Assembly (NCBI GenBank): GCA_016713565.1 | Contig: JADJOX010000007.1 | Coordinates: 62,001-126,000, forward strand | DNA: 64,000 nt | Source: Ignavibacteriota bacterium | Lineage (GTDB): Bacteria > Bacteroidota > Ignavibacteria > Ignavibacteriales > Melioribacteraceae | Direction: 5' to 3' | Part shown: one piece after another, positions 36,508 through 45,744 of the stretch | Layout: every line of letters begins with the position of its first letter | Position numbering within the stretch: the stretch's first letter is position 1 | Notes under the pieces: model-generated | What the model was told of the DNA's origin: nothing | What the model saw: only the letters and a program-made list of their open reading frames with translations | The model's database searches: none | Translations under genes and position numbers: made by a program

Positions 36508-37415
36508 GTAAAATTTTAATTACCGGCGCATCCGGTTTGATCGGAAGAGCAATTTCAAAATTTCTCATAGAAAATAATTACGAATTAGTTAAGCTGTCGC
36601 GCTTCAATAAAAATAATCCGAATAATGTTTTTTTCTGGGATATCGAAAAACAGATTATTGAAGATGGCGCTTTGGATAATTTAGATCATATTATTCATTT
36701 AGCAGGCGCGGGAATTGGTGACAAAAGATGGACTCAAAAAAGGAAAAACGAGATTATTGAAAGTCGAGTTAAATCCGCAGAATTGCTTTATACAAATATT
36801 TCTAAGTTAACTCGCAAACCCAAAACTTTTATTTCTGCATCTGCAATTGGGTATTATGGAGCAAAAACTACAGATAAAATATTAAATGAAGACGATAGCC
36901 CCGCTGATGATTTCCAAGGAGAAGTCTGCAAATTGTGGGAATCTTCTTCTAAACAATTTGAAAGATTAGGATTAAGAACAGTTCAATTAAGGTTTGGAGT
37001 AGTACTTTCACAAAAAGGCGGCGCGTTAGAAAAAATGTTAATTCCGGTTAAATTAGGAATTGGTTCTCCATTGGGAAGCGGTAGTCAATTTATTCCGTGG
37101 ATTCATATAAAAGATGTGATTAATATAATTTTATATTGTATTGAAAATGAAAAAATCAATGGAGCTTATAATATTGTATCTCCCTCTTTTATTACTAATA
37201 AACAATTTTTACTTATAATTGCAGAGGTTTTAAATCGGCCGTTTATTATGCCTAAAGTTCCTTCAACTTTATTAAAGTTATTACTTGGACAAATGTCTGA
37301 ACTTGTTCTAGAAGGAAGCAGAATTTCTCCGCAAAAAATTATTGATGCTGGATATAAATTTTCATTTGCAGATACAAAAAAAGCTATTGAAAATCTTCTA
37401 AATTCGGATCAATAA
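36504..37415 (+). CDS. TIGR01777-family NAD-dependent epimerase (SDR39U1/YfcH-like)
   Basis: An extended short-chain dehydrogenase of 303 residues. The N-terminal nucleotide loop is ILITGASGLIGRAISKFL; HLAGAGIGDKRWTQKRKNEI, SASAIGYYG (with the catalytic-type Tyr) and LRFGVVLSQKGGALEKML are hallmarks of the TIGR01777 group. The C-terminal DUF1731-like end is KLLLGQMSELVLEGSRISPQKII. The ATG overlaps the adenine deaminase stop (ATGA). The substrate of the family is unknown; the coupling with adenine deaminase may be only shared transcription. Its TAA abuts the stop of the convergent amidase gene with no spacer. Confidence 0.9.
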   Translation: MSKILITGASGLIGRAISKFLIENNYELVKLSRFNKNNPNNVFFWDIEKQIIEDGALDNLDHIIHLAGAGIGDKRWTQKRKNEIIESRVKSAELLYTNISKLTRKPKTFISASAIGYYGAKTTDKILNEDDSPADDFQGEVCKLWESSSKQFERLGLRTVQLRFGVVLSQKGGALEKMLIPVKLGIGSPLGSGSQFIPWIHIKDVINIILYCIENEKINGAYNIVSPSFITNKQFLLIIAEVLNRPFIMPKVPSTLLKLLLGQMSELVLEGSRISPQKIIDAGYKFSFADTKKAIENLLNSDQ

Positions 37416-39830
37416 TTATTTCATCAAAATCATTTTTTTTATTGAAATTAAATCGCCGATTTGCAATTTATAATAGTAAACTCCGCTTGAATAATTTGCC
37501 GCATCCCAAGTTAATTTATAATTGCCCGGCTTTTGTTTCTGTTTTATTAGTGTTTCTACTTTACGCCCTAAGATATCATAAATAAATAATTGAACATTTG
37601 TTGAATTTGGATTTACTTCATTTGAAGATTCATATTTATTTATAATCGGGACACTATATTCTATTGTTGTAATTGGATTAAACGGATTTGGATAATTTTG
37701 CCGCAAAACGAAATTCTCCGGTAAATTTATATTTTCATTTTTAATTTCCGTAATTACGTCATACAAAATATCATCAAAATATATTTCTCCGCTTGTTCCT
37801 GCATTTTTAATTTGTTCAATTACAATGCTGTTAAATTTTAAATTCATTTGGTCGGAAATATTTAAAATTTTGTATTTCCAGCCGGTCCAATCTAATATGC
37901 CTACATCAAATTTGAGTAAATTGTTGTCCGCGTCGCTGAACCATAATTGAACATTATTAAAACTTAAATCACCAAAAATCCATATGCCTAAATTATTTTT
38001 TAAATCAACGTTTAAGTTTGAGCTAATATTTTTTACTTGACATATTCCCAATGAATCAGATATAAATTTGTATTTTAAATTTCCCGAGTTTGATGCAGAA
38101 ATAAACTTGTTTTTAGTAATTTGAAATTTTGTGTAACTTAAATCTATACCATGAGAATTTTCATTAAGATTAGGCTGCGACCAATTTTCGATTTGTTCAA
38201 AATCAGATAGAATATTTCCTTCAATTTGGTTCGAATTTTCAGTCGTAAAAAATATTGTTGAATCTGAAATTAAATTTGAACCTTCTGTATCGCTTAATCC
38301 TTTGAATATTTTTATTTGATATTTGGCGTTTGGTTCAAGTGCATTTATTGGTTCAAAAGTAAGCACACCGATTTCATTATTTACTTCGACAACAACTAAA
38401 TCGATATCATTATTATTTTCATCTTGGAAAAATATATTTCCGCCTAAAGTATTTACATTCAGCTCTCCATCGAATTTCAATATAATTTTTACAGTTCGAC
38501 TTATATTTTCAGAATTTTGAATAGGGTAAGAATTCACTAATTTCATTCCACTTCTTGTAGTAAACGAAAATTGAAATGGTTCTTGAATTAAAGTTCCGTA
38601 ATAACTTTTTGCAAAAATGCTTAGGCTAACCGTATATACGATTCCTCCGGCTAAATAATTTGTCGGAGTAAAAATTAATCGCTTATCATTATTTTCCCAT
38701 GAAAATGTTCCTTGTACACTTGGTGATATTTTAAAAGCAAATTGCGTATTGGCCTTATCCATTTTCACATTAAAATCTAAAATAATTTTTGAATCAAGCC
38801 TTACATTTTCTGTTTCCTGCGGTTTTCTGTTTTGTATAACAGGCGCGGAATAATTCGGTGCTTCTATTAAACTTGGATCAAGAAATGTCGTTTTACCATT
38901 TTCAACTACCACATTAAACGTATCTTTTTGATAGTTTTCAGCTTCTACAATTAGTTGATAATTTCCTTGATTGACTTTATCGAATAAATAAAATCCATTA
39001 TTAAAGGAATCACCGTTATAGACAATACTATCAGGCAGAAGAATTGCTTTAACTAAATTTGCAGGTTTATATTTATCTTTTGTGCCATTGATATAAGAAT
39101 AATCAACCGTTTGAAACGCATCTCTAACGCAGCCCGCAATTTCGCCGTATTGCATTTGTCCAAGATTAAAATATTTTACAAAAGCTTTTGTAATTGCCCA
39201 AGCTTCATGCTTTGTATAGGCATCATTTCTTAATCTATAAGATTCTGGAATATAATCATGAAATGAACCTTCCGATAATGTTCCGGGCATTGTCAATCCC
39301 TTTAATACGCCTAAATATGGCTGTCCTGTTCCATAAAAATCAGCGTCTCCTCTATTATATTTTGTAGATGTTCTATGCGCTTTATAGATTTCATCGGCAA
39401 GATAACTGCCCATCGTTTTGGCTTCTGGATATGTAGGAGAATTATCCAAACCTTGAAATAAAATTAAAGTATAATTTGATGAACCGGTAAAACCCGCATT
39501 GCTATGGATGGATTGAAAATAATCCGCGTCAAAATTATTTGCGTCAGCTACTATAACCGAAAGCGGCAGATCATCTGACGTATTATTTGTTGATCTGCTG
39601 ATCCTGGTTGTCGCGTTTAATGAATCGAGTATTGCTTTTAAATGTAAACCTTTTGCCAAGTTTCCATCGCTCTCCCAAAATCCGGTTGTACTTATATACC
39701 TGTCATCGGAATCATGTCCGCCATGACCCGGATTTATATAAATTCTTATATCCGTAAAATCTTGTGCTGCAATAAGAGTGCTTAAAATAAAGTAAAGAAA
39801 AACTATGCGCTTATTTAAATTTATTTTCAT
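37416..39830 (-). CDS. Secreted N-acetylmuramoyl-L-alanine amidase-like protein with T9SS sorting domain
   Basis: An 804-residue secreted protein. After the signal peptide (ending AAQ) comes an Amidase_3 domain: zinc ligands His36 in NPGHGG, Glu53 in WESDGN and His109 in SIHSN, with a possible catalytic Glu in LSEGSFHD. A carboxypeptidase-regulatory-like domain follows, then two Ig-like (Big_5/SbsA-type) domains with KIILDFNVKMDKANTQFAF and TFEPINALEPNAKYQIK, a carbohydrate-binding-like jelly roll, and the C-terminal sorting domain (RQNYPNPFNPITTIEYSVP, IYDILGRK, SSGVYYYKL). It is therefore exported through type IX secretion to the cell surface. It ends a four-gene operon and overlaps the preceding gene by four bases. 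Confidence 0.87.
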   Translation of the reverse strand: MKINLNKRIVFLYFILSTLIAAQDFTDIRIYINPGHGGHDSDDRYISTTGFWESDGNLAKGLHLKAILDSLNATTRISRSTNNTSDDLPLSVIVADANNFDADYFQSIHSNAGFTGSSNYTLILFQGLDNSPTYPEAKTMGSYLADEIYKAHRTSTKYNRGDADFYGTGQPYLGVLKGLTMPGTLSEGSFHDYIPESYRLRNDAYTKHEAWAITKAFVKYFNLGQMQYGEIAGCVRDAFQTVDYSYINGTKDKYKPANLVKAILLPDSIVYNGDSFNNGFYLFDKVNQGNYQLIVEAENYQKDTFNVVVENGKTTFLDPSLIEAPNYSAPVIQNRKPQETENVRLDSKIILDFNVKMDKANTQFAFKISPSVQGTFSWENNDKRLIFTPTNYLAGGIVYTVSLSIFAKSYYGTLIQEPFQFSFTTRSGMKLVNSYPIQNSENISRTVKIILKFDGELNVNTLGGNIFFQDENNNDIDLVVVEVNNEIGVLTFEPINALEPNAKYQIKIFKGLSDTEGSNLISDSTIFFTTENSNQIEGNILSDFEQIENWSQPNLNENSHGIDLSYTKFQITKNKFISASNSGNLKYKFISDSLGICQVKNISSNLNVDLKNNLGIWIFGDLSFNNVQLWFSDADNNLLKFDVGILDWTGWKYKILNISDQMNLKFNSIVIEQIKNAGTSGEIYFDDILYDVITEIKNENINLPENFVLRQNYPNPFNPITTIEYSVPIINKYESSNEVNPNSTNVQLFIYDILGRKVETLIKQKQKPGNYKLTWDAANYSSGVYYYKLQIGDLISIKKMILMK

Positions 39831-40744
39831 TGTTCAAAATTAATATTTGCTATAAAAATTTCACCATCATCAGAATTAAACACTATTTTTGTCTGATCTG
39901 TTGACCAATTGGGATACATCTCAATTCTATCGTCTGTTTCTGTAAGCTTAAATTCTTTTTTTTCATTCAAAGAGTAAACGTATAAATCAGAGGAAATATA
40001 TTTATATCCGTCATCTTTATCTTTCATGTATAATATATAGTTTTCATCTGGTGAAAATTTAGGATAATGCGCATCAGGAATATTGAATAATATCTGACCC
40101 TCTTTGTCGGAAATGAATGTACCTTTATTGCCAAATGAAAATAATATTTTTTCGCCGTCTTTAGAAATAGATTCCCATACGTAAACACCTTTTCCTAAGG
40201 GACTAATATTGATTTTTTGATCATTTTCAATTAAAAATAAATTGTCATTTTTGGAATAAACTGCTCTTGAAATTGTATTGGATTTCGATAGATTCTTAAT
40301 TGGTATTTCCTTTATCTGAATTTTCGAATCATCCACATATATTAAATTTGAGTTTACAGCCTGACTTGGAATAAACAAATCTCTTTTATCTTTTTGAATA
40401 AGTTCAATTTTATCGGAATTAACATCCTTAAAGTAAACTGAATAATTTTTAATTCCGTTTACAATATTAAATTTTCTCAAAATAAATTTATTATCATCCA
40501 ATACTATTGGTTTATAACCAGCACCATTTTCATTGGAAATCAAAACTGTTTGATTGTTCTTCAAGTCGTATGAAAATAGTCCTTTGTAATTTGATGAAGT
40601 ATAAATTATTTTATCGTTACTGTTGCTAAACTGCGGATAATATGATTGGACTAATTCTAAATTTTTAATTTCTGTTAATTTTATTTTCTGTGAATAAGTT
40701 ATTGAACAAACAATAAACATTATAACAATGATCTTCTTTGTCAT
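39827..40744 (-). CDS. Exported PD40/TolB-like beta-propeller protein
   Basis: A 305-residue protein with signal peptide (KIIVIMFIVCSITYSQ) and repeated WD40-like/PD40 blades: SYYPQFSNSNDKIIYTSS, ISKDGEKILFSFG, HYPKFSPDENYILYMKD and MYPNWSTDQTKIVFNSDDGE. Such propellers occur in TolB and in peptidase partner domains and usually mediate binding. The stop overlaps the start of the amidase gene by four bases, so it is translationally coupled to that enzyme. It is probably periplasmic or secreted and may present or control the hydrolases of this operon; that is inference. No enzyme motif is seen. Confidence 0.8.
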   Translation of the reverse strand: MTKKIIVIMFIVCSITYSQKIKLTEIKNLELVQSYYPQFSNSNDKIIYTSSNYKGLFSYDLKNNQTVLISNENGAGYKPIVLDDNKFILRKFNIVNGIKNYSVYFKDVNSDKIELIQKDKRDLFIPSQAVNSNLIYVDDSKIQIKEIPIKNLSKSNTISRAVYSKNDNLFLIENDQKINISPLGKGVYVWESISKDGEKILFSFGNKGTFISDKEGQILFNIPDAHYPKFSPDENYILYMKDKDDGYKYISSDLYVYSLNEKKEFKLTETDDRIEMYPNWSTDQTKIVFNSDDGEIFIANINFEQ

Positions 40745-40750
40745 TATCCT

Positions 40751-41752
40751 CTACTTTTTCTGAATGTTAAAATGAATAATTTTTAAGTCGCCGCTTTCAG
40801 TTGCAAACACGATTTTATTTTCGATAGGTGACCAATCGGGATATAATTTTTGATAATCGGTATCCGCTAAAATTTCAATTTCCTTGTTACTTTCCAAGAA
40901 TCCAATAAATAATTTAGTACTTATTTTTTGTTCTTCGCCTTTAACTTCTTTTGTAAAAACTATAAGATTGCTTTTATATAGTTTTGAAATATAATTCGCT
41001 TCTTTTATGATATTTATCGGATCACCTAATTTACTATAAACAATAATTCCTATTGACTTAGTTAAAACAAAAACATTTTCTAAATCTTTTGAATAGTAAC
41101 TTTCAACCGGTTCAATATTATTTGGAATTTTAAGAGTATCAATTTTCTCAGTTGCCTTTTGTAATTTATTATTTTCAACAAATAAAAAAGGCGATGAAAA
41201 GTTCGTCTGTACTTTTTTACTATTATAATTTATACACACAGGTTTAGCTTCTTCCAAACAATAGATTAAACTATCTCCAAGTATAGGCGGACTTAATCGT
41301 TTATCAGAAGCGTAAATAACGTTTATCGCTTTATTTTTTAATGAATAACTTAAAATAGAAAATGATTTTTTACCCTGATTAACTTTATTCCTAAAAAGTA
41401 CATTCTCACCATCTTCAGATATTTGGAAATTATAACCGCATTGAGGTAATGTTATAATTTTATTTAATGTTTCTTCTTTCAGATTGTACAACCAAATTTC
41501 ATTAAAATTTTCAGTTGTGAAAAATATTTTGGTTCCATCTGTGCTGAATTTTGGATCTCTGAATTTACCAATTTTATTTTCTACCAAAATTTTATTTTCT
41601 AATATTTCAATTTTCATGTTTTCAAAACCGGCATTTGCCTTTTTCCAATCCTCTTTATGCACAGATTCTTTACCAGCTTCATTTTGAATTTCTTTTTCTT
41701 GGCCGCAGAATGTAAAAAGTAGAATTATAAAAATTGGAAATATATTTTTCAT
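40751..41752 (-). CDS. Lipoprotein with PD40-like beta-propeller
   Basis: A 333-residue lipoprotein: the N-terminus IFPIFIILLFTFCGQ gives a lipobox with Cys16. The rest has propeller blades like its neighbour (FRDPKFSTDGTKIFFTTENF, FQISEDGENVLFRNK, LYPDWSPIENKIVFATESGD), and the two genes are probably ancient duplicates, one lipidated and one soluble. It lies six bases before the second propeller gene and 12 bases after the GH18 gene. It may be a membrane-held binding partner of the hydrolases; no catalytic residue can be named. Confidence 0.78.
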   Translation of the reverse strand: MKNIFPIFIILLFTFCGQEKEIQNEAGKESVHKEDWKKANAGFENMKIEILENKILVENKIGKFRDPKFSTDGTKIFFTTENFNEIWLYNLKEETLNKIITLPQCGYNFQISEDGENVLFRNKVNQGKKSFSILSYSLKNKAINVIYASDKRLSPPILGDSLIYCLEEAKPVCINYNSKKVQTNFSSPFLFVENNKLQKATEKIDTLKIPNNIEPVESYYSKDLENVFVLTKSIGIIVYSKLGDPINIIKEANYISKLYKSNLIVFTKEVKGEEQKISTKLFIGFLESNKEIEILADTDYQKLYPDWSPIENKIVFATESGDLKIIHFNIQKK

Positions 41753-41764
41753 CTAATTGCTCAA

Positions 41765-43240
41765 TTATTTCAAGATTAACATTTTTTTTGAAATTGATTT
41801 ATCCGTAAAAAATAATTTGTAAAAATAAACGCCGCTGGATAACCGCGAAGCATTAAAATCAACTTCATAATTTCCGGGTGATTTATTTTCATCAACTAAA
41901 GTTTCAATTTGATTTCCTAAAATATCATAAACAATTAGTTTCGTAAAAATAATTTGATTTGATTTATTAGAAGGAATTGAAAATTTAATTTTCGTTACCG
42001 GATTAAATGGATTAGGATAATTTTGATATAAGTTAAAATTACTTACTATTTTTTCTTCATTTATCGCAACTGGAATGCTGAATTTTCTTTCAATTAAATT
42101 CCAAAGCTCGGGTCTGGAGCCGTCATATCCCAAAGCCCACATTCCAACTCCCTTTAACTTTTTAGCAATTGCCAAATCAAATTTTAACGCAAGACTGGAA
42201 TCATTATCAAACCAAACTTGATAATTACTTGAACTTTGCGAATAACTATACCATGAATTTTTAAATGCTGTTGACCATTTAATTCCATAATTCTCTGCTA
42301 AAGGCTGAGCATTTTTAAATCTTAAAGATTCAATAAATTTTACAACAGATGATCCTTCTTTCAAAGTTGAGGTTTGCCAGCTTGGTCCATAATAAGGAAC
42401 ACCTAAAATAATTTTTTCAGGATAAAATGCAGTAACAGTTGCATATTGAACCGTTAAAGTATTTGTTACATTATAGCTGCCTCCAACTAATGGCGCAGTT
42501 GGTCCCGTTGTTGTACTCCAACTTCCATAAAAATCATATCCCATTACAAATAGATAATCACAGCTCTTCGCCAGATTTGTTAAATTCCAGCCTCCCCAAT
42601 TTACGGCAGGTGCCGCAAATGAAACTTCCAAATCAGGTGAAATTGCATGCACTGTATCTGTTAGTTCCTGCATAAATGCGTTTAACACGTCTCCTCTATC
42701 AGCAGTATTTATTGCCTCAAAATCAATATTAACTCCGTCCAAACTATAATTTTTAATTTTCGATTTAACAGCATTCATAAAAATCCATTTTGTAATAGAG
42801 CTAGTTAAAACATTGTGCAAATCGGCAGCGCTGATGTTAAAATTAGTTACTGCCATTATCAATTTAATTCCATTTTCATGTGATTTGTTTATAAAATCAG
42901 TCCACGGCCAACTTGATGGATCACTAATTGATCCATTTGAAGAAAGTTTAAAATCAAAAATTGCAATATGACTTAAAAGATCATAATTAAAATTTTGCTG
43001 TGCGTCTGAGTCATATTCCCAGTCAGGGAAATAACCAAAAACAGCTTTACTTAAATTTTTTGTTTTATTTTTATTAATTGGAATTATGGCTTCGGAAGAA
43101 TTATTTTTACTTAGACTTTTTGAATTTTCTGGAATATTTTTAGAATATTTTTCTTGATCAAGCTGATGAATGCTTTTATGCGACTGGGAAAAAATAATTG
43201 AGGACAATAAAAAGAGTAAAAGTAAAGTTTTAAGTTTCAT
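41765..43240 (-). CDS. Secreted GH18 glycosidase with T9SS sorting domain
   Basis: A 491-residue glycoside hydrolase family 18 enzyme. After signal peptide and a short Asn/Ser linker, the barrel starts at AVFGYFPDWEYDSDAQQNF. The catalytic motif DGxxxDxE is intact as DGVNIDFE (168-175, Glu175 acid), followed by FAAPAVNWGGWNLTNLA, MGYDFYGSW and the closing GVGMWALGYDG. The C-terminus is a T9SS domain (YQNYPNPFNPVTKIKFSIP, SSGVYFYKLFF). The barrel looks like the YaaH/chitinase-like branch, which cleaves GlcNAc bonds in chitin or peptidoglycan. First gene of an operon with two propellers and an amidase, which favours a wall-type substrate. Confidence 0.88.
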   Translation of the reverse strand: MKLKTLLLLFLLSSIIFSQSHKSIHQLDQEKYSKNIPENSKSLSKNNSSEAIIPINKNKTKNLSKAVFGYFPDWEYDSDAQQNFNYDLLSHIAIFDFKLSSNGSISDPSSWPWTDFINKSHENGIKLIMAVTNFNISAADLHNVLTSSITKWIFMNAVKSKIKNYSLDGVNIDFEAINTADRGDVLNAFMQELTDTVHAISPDLEVSFAAPAVNWGGWNLTNLAKSCDYLFVMGYDFYGSWSTTTGPTAPLVGGSYNVTNTLTVQYATVTAFYPEKIILGVPYYGPSWQTSTLKEGSSVVKFIESLRFKNAQPLAENYGIKWSTAFKNSWYSYSQSSSNYQVWFDNDSSLALKFDLAIAKKLKGVGMWALGYDGSRPELWNLIERKFSIPVAINEEKIVSNFNLYQNYPNPFNPVTKIKFSIPSNKSNQIIFTKLIVYDILGNQIETLVDENKSPGNYEVDFNASRLSSGVYFYKLFFTDKSISKKMLILK

Positions 43241-43352
43241 TTAAATTCATAGATAATGATTATTTAAATAACAATATAATCACTTTAGCAAAAAAATAAT
43301 AACCATAAAATAATTACGAAAAATTATTTATATAAATAAAAAAGGATGAACT

Positions 43353-43862
43353 ATGTTATCAAAAAAAATTGAAGAAGCGTTAAACGATCAGCTAAATAAG
43401 GAGATGTATTCTTCATATTTATATTTATCAATGGCGGCTTATTTTGAAAATAAAAATTTAACAGGAATGTCAAGTTGGATGAAACTTCAATCACAGGAAG
43501 AATCAATTCACGCAATGAAATTTTATGATTACATTTTAAAATTAGGCGGCAAGGTAAAACTTGGTAAATTAGACGCGCCGGAAAATGAATGGAAATCGCC
43601 GAAAGAAGTTTTCGAAAATTCTCTTAAACACGAGCAGTTCATTTCTGAAAGCATTCATAAATTATTTGATTTAGCAACTCAGGAAAATCATCATCCAACC
43701 AAAAGTTTTCTTCAGTGGTTTATTGATGAACAGGTAGAAGAAGAAAATTCAGTTCAGCAGGTTGTTGAAAATTTTAGTTTAATTGGTGATGATAAGGCGG
43801 CTTTATTTATGTTGGATAGAGAATTGGGCTCTAGAACCAATTCCCCAAGCGAATCAGCTTAG
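43353..43862 (+). CDS. ftnA: Bacterial non-heme ferritin
   Basis: A 169-residue four-helix ferritin that oxidises and stores iron in a 24-subunit shell. Ferroxidase ligands are visible: Glu17 in NKEMYSSYLYL, Glu50 and His53 in QEESIHAMKFY, Glu94 in LKHEQFISES, and Gln/Glu in DEQVEEENSV. No heme-binding Met of bacterioferritin type can be assigned and the sequence follows FtnA. AAAGGATG precedes the ATG. It is a single gene, divergent from the GH18 operon; a 12-base AT palindrome (TTATTTAAATAA, from 43260) lies in the gap but is too simple to call an operator. Confidence 0.95.
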   Translation: MLSKKIEEALNDQLNKEMYSSYLYLSMAAYFENKNLTGMSSWMKLQSQEESIHAMKFYDYILKLGGKVKLGKLDAPENEWKSPKEVFENSLKHEQFISESIHKLFDLATQENHHPTKSFLQWFIDEQVEEENSVQQVVENFSLIGDDKAALFMLDRELGSRTNSPSESA

Positions 43863-43984
43863 TAAAAACTGTTAAAAATGGTAAATTTCGATAAATTACT
43901 TCAAAAATATTCTAAAAAAATAGTTTTTTTTAATATTTTTTTCTATATTAGAAATCTTAATTTTTAGAATTTGGAGATAATTAA

Positions 43985-44221
43985 ATGTCAAGACGATGTG
44001 AATTAACCGGTGTTGAGCCAATTTTTGGAAGCAGTATTTCTCACGCCCATAATAAAACGAAACGCCGATTTCTTCCAAATTTACACAAAAAAAGAATTTG
44101 GGTTAAAGAACTAAATAAATTTGTTACAGTTAAAATTAGTTCCAAAGGTTTGAAAACATTGGCAAAAAACGGAACTTCGGAATTGGCAAAATTAGTTCAT
44201 GAAAAGAAAATTAAAGCTTAA
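43985..44221 (+). CDS. rpmB: 50S ribosomal protein L28
   Basis: A 78-residue ribosomal protein of the large subunit. MSRRCELTGVEPIFGSSISHAHNKTKRRFLPNL is the typical L28 start, and WVKELNKFVTVKISSKGLKTLAK completes it. Only one cysteine remains, so this is the zinc-free form. A clear Shine-Dalgarno (TTTGGAG) precedes ATG, and a strong terminator follows after 26 bases. Often paired with rpmG, which is absent here. Confidence 0.97.
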   Translation: MSRRCELTGVEPIFGSSISHAHNKTKRRFLPNLHKKRIWVKELNKFVTVKISSKGLKTLAKNGTSELAKLVHEKKIKA

Positions 44222-44243
44222 TTTCAAATGTATTTTGTATTAA

Positions 44244-44279
44244 AAAAAAGCCCGTCAATCATGATGGGCTTTTTTTTTT
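44244..44279 (+). terminator. Intrinsic terminator after rpmB
   Basis: AAAGCCCGTCA and TGATGGGCTTT pair around a short ATCA loop and are followed by a run of T to 44279. The A run before the hairpin may allow it to work in both directions. Confidence 0.9.
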
Positions 44280-44289
44280 GAATTTTTTA

Positions 44290-44332
44290 AGAACCGATAT
44301 GTTTGATTTTTTCTAGAAACCATACCGGCTCT
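44290..44332 (-). terminator. Probable terminator of the DUF6600 gene
   Basis: AGAACCGATATG (44290-44301) and CATACCGGCTCT (44321-44332) form a 12-base stem with two G-T pairs, starting 11 bases after the minus-strand stop at 44343. The T run after it on the minus strand is weak. Confidence 0.45.
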
Positions 44333-44342
44333 TTTCAGTGGG

Positions 44343-45554
44343 TTATTTTCTGCTTTTTACAGTTTTTCGTTCAACACTTTTTTCAGCATTTCCGGAAGTA
44401 TTTCTGTTTGTTTCGGTATTTCTTTTAACTTCCTTTTTTGGTTCACTTTTAATTTCAATTGAACGTTTCGTTCGCTCAGTATTTTTGTTTAATGATTTTT
44501 CAGCTTCTTTAACACTGTTGCTTTTATTTATTTCTCTTCTTTCAACGTTCTTGTTTTCGGAATTTTTTATTTCTACATCTTTACTTCTATTCATAACTTT
44601 TTCATCATATTTTTTATCCGTACTTCTCGATTTGTCGAAAAATTTGTTCTCTTTAGATTCTACTCTAGTTTCTGTTTTTCTTTCAATTGTTCTTTCTTCA
44701 GATTTTTTATCCGCTGAATTCTTAGAAATTACAACTTTGTCGGTTCTTAGATTTTTTAGTTCTCTACCCTTAGTTACATTGGCTCTGTCAAATGAATTTT
44801 CTCTGTTCATTTCATTTTCATTTGGTTTGAATTCTCTTATTTCTCTGCTGTTCTTCAATTCTTTTGAATCATAAGTTCTATCGCTTATATTAATTTCTCT
44901 CGTTGTAATTTTTTTACCGGATCTTTTTTCAACAAATTCTCGGTTTATTCCACCATTAATAATTTTGTCGTTGTTTGAATAATAATTTGTTCTATATTTT
45001 GTTCTTCTATAAATGCGCTCCGCATTATTTCCAAAAATATAGTGATTGTGAATATCATTGGAAACAAAGTAGTTATACTTTACAAAATTCCAGTAAAAAT
45101 AACCCGAATTCCATTTTATAGAGAAACTAATTCCATGATTTCTATGATATCTTGCATAAGGTGGTAATGGAGCCCAGCCAATATAATTATCATCATATCT
45201 CCATTCTACCCAAGATGGTCCCCATTCACTATCAGGCATCCAAACCCAACCGTAATAATCGTCAAAAAACCATCTGCCGTAATGATAAGTTGCCCAGCCG
45301 AATGGTTCGTAAGAAACCCAATACCAGCCGTTATTTGTCCACTCCCACCTTCCTTCAGTATATGGACGCCAATCACGATAAGTATTATATGGACGCCAAA
45401 CATAGTCATCATAACCGATATCTATCCATTCTCCGTAACGCTCAAGAGCTGGGAAAAAATAATCTACACGAACATTTCCGTGATAATCATATGCTTTTAG
45501 ATTTGAAGAAAAAAATCCAAATAAAATTGCTGTTAATAATATTGTCTTTTTCAT
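44343..45554 (-). CDS. Exported DUF6600-type Trp/Tyr-rich protein with charged tail
   Basis: A 403-residue secreted protein. Signal peptide (TILLTAILFGFFSSNLKA), then about 120 residues of W/Y-rich repeats in the DUF6600 style: ERYGEWIDIGYDDYVWRPYN, GRWEWTNNGWYWVSYEPFGW, YHYGRWFFDDYYGWVWMPD, WVEWRYDDNYIGWAPLPP. From about residue 190 the sequence is low-complexity and highly charged (Lys, Arg, Glu, Asn, Ser), without predicted globular domain. DUF6600 proteins are periplasmic or surface proteins of unknown role; the aromatic block may bind sugar or wall polymer and the tail may bind anionic polymers (inference). Confidence 0.8.
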   Translation of the reverse strand: MKKTILLTAILFGFFSSNLKAYDYHGNVRVDYFFPALERYGEWIDIGYDDYVWRPYNTYRDWRPYTEGRWEWTNNGWYWVSYEPFGWATYHYGRWFFDDYYGWVWMPDSEWGPSWVEWRYDDNYIGWAPLPPYARYHRNHGISFSIKWNSGYFYWNFVKYNYFVSNDIHNHYIFGNNAERIYRRTKYRTNYYSNNDKIINGGINREFVEKRSGKKITTREINISDRTYDSKELKNSREIREFKPNENEMNRENSFDRANVTKGRELKNLRTDKVVISKNSADKKSEERTIERKTETRVESKENKFFDKSRSTDKKYDEKVMNRSKDVEIKNSENKNVERREINKSNSVKEAEKSLNKNTERTKRSIEIKSEPKKEVKRNTETNRNTSGNAEKSVERKTVKSRK

Positions 45555-45744
45555 GTTACACCTCGTTGATAATTACATTTACAATAAGTCACATTTAATG
45601 CCAAAGGTAATTCAAAGATTTTTGTGAGTTTTTGAAACTTTTTTCAATTATTGTATATTTTTTTATACACTAAGTTTTATAAATTTACACATATAATTGA
45701 AAAATTAATTATTTTCATTAAAGAAATTTGAAAGGTGAAAAGAG

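Noticed and set aside
43260..43271. TTATTTAAATAA palindrome upstream of ferritin as a Fur-type box
   Set aside because: Only A/T bases in an AT-rich gap; it does not match a Fur box well enough to call.
44338..44874. Plus-strand frame of 178 codons opposite the DUF6600 tail
   Set aside because: Hydrophobic Leu/Phe/Ser translation is the antisense of the Lys/Glu/Asn-rich tail; it also begins in the terminator region of the real gene.
45152..45598. Plus-strand frames opposite the DUF6600 aromatic repeats
   Set aside because: Caused by the repeat codon pattern of the real gene; no start signal or family features.
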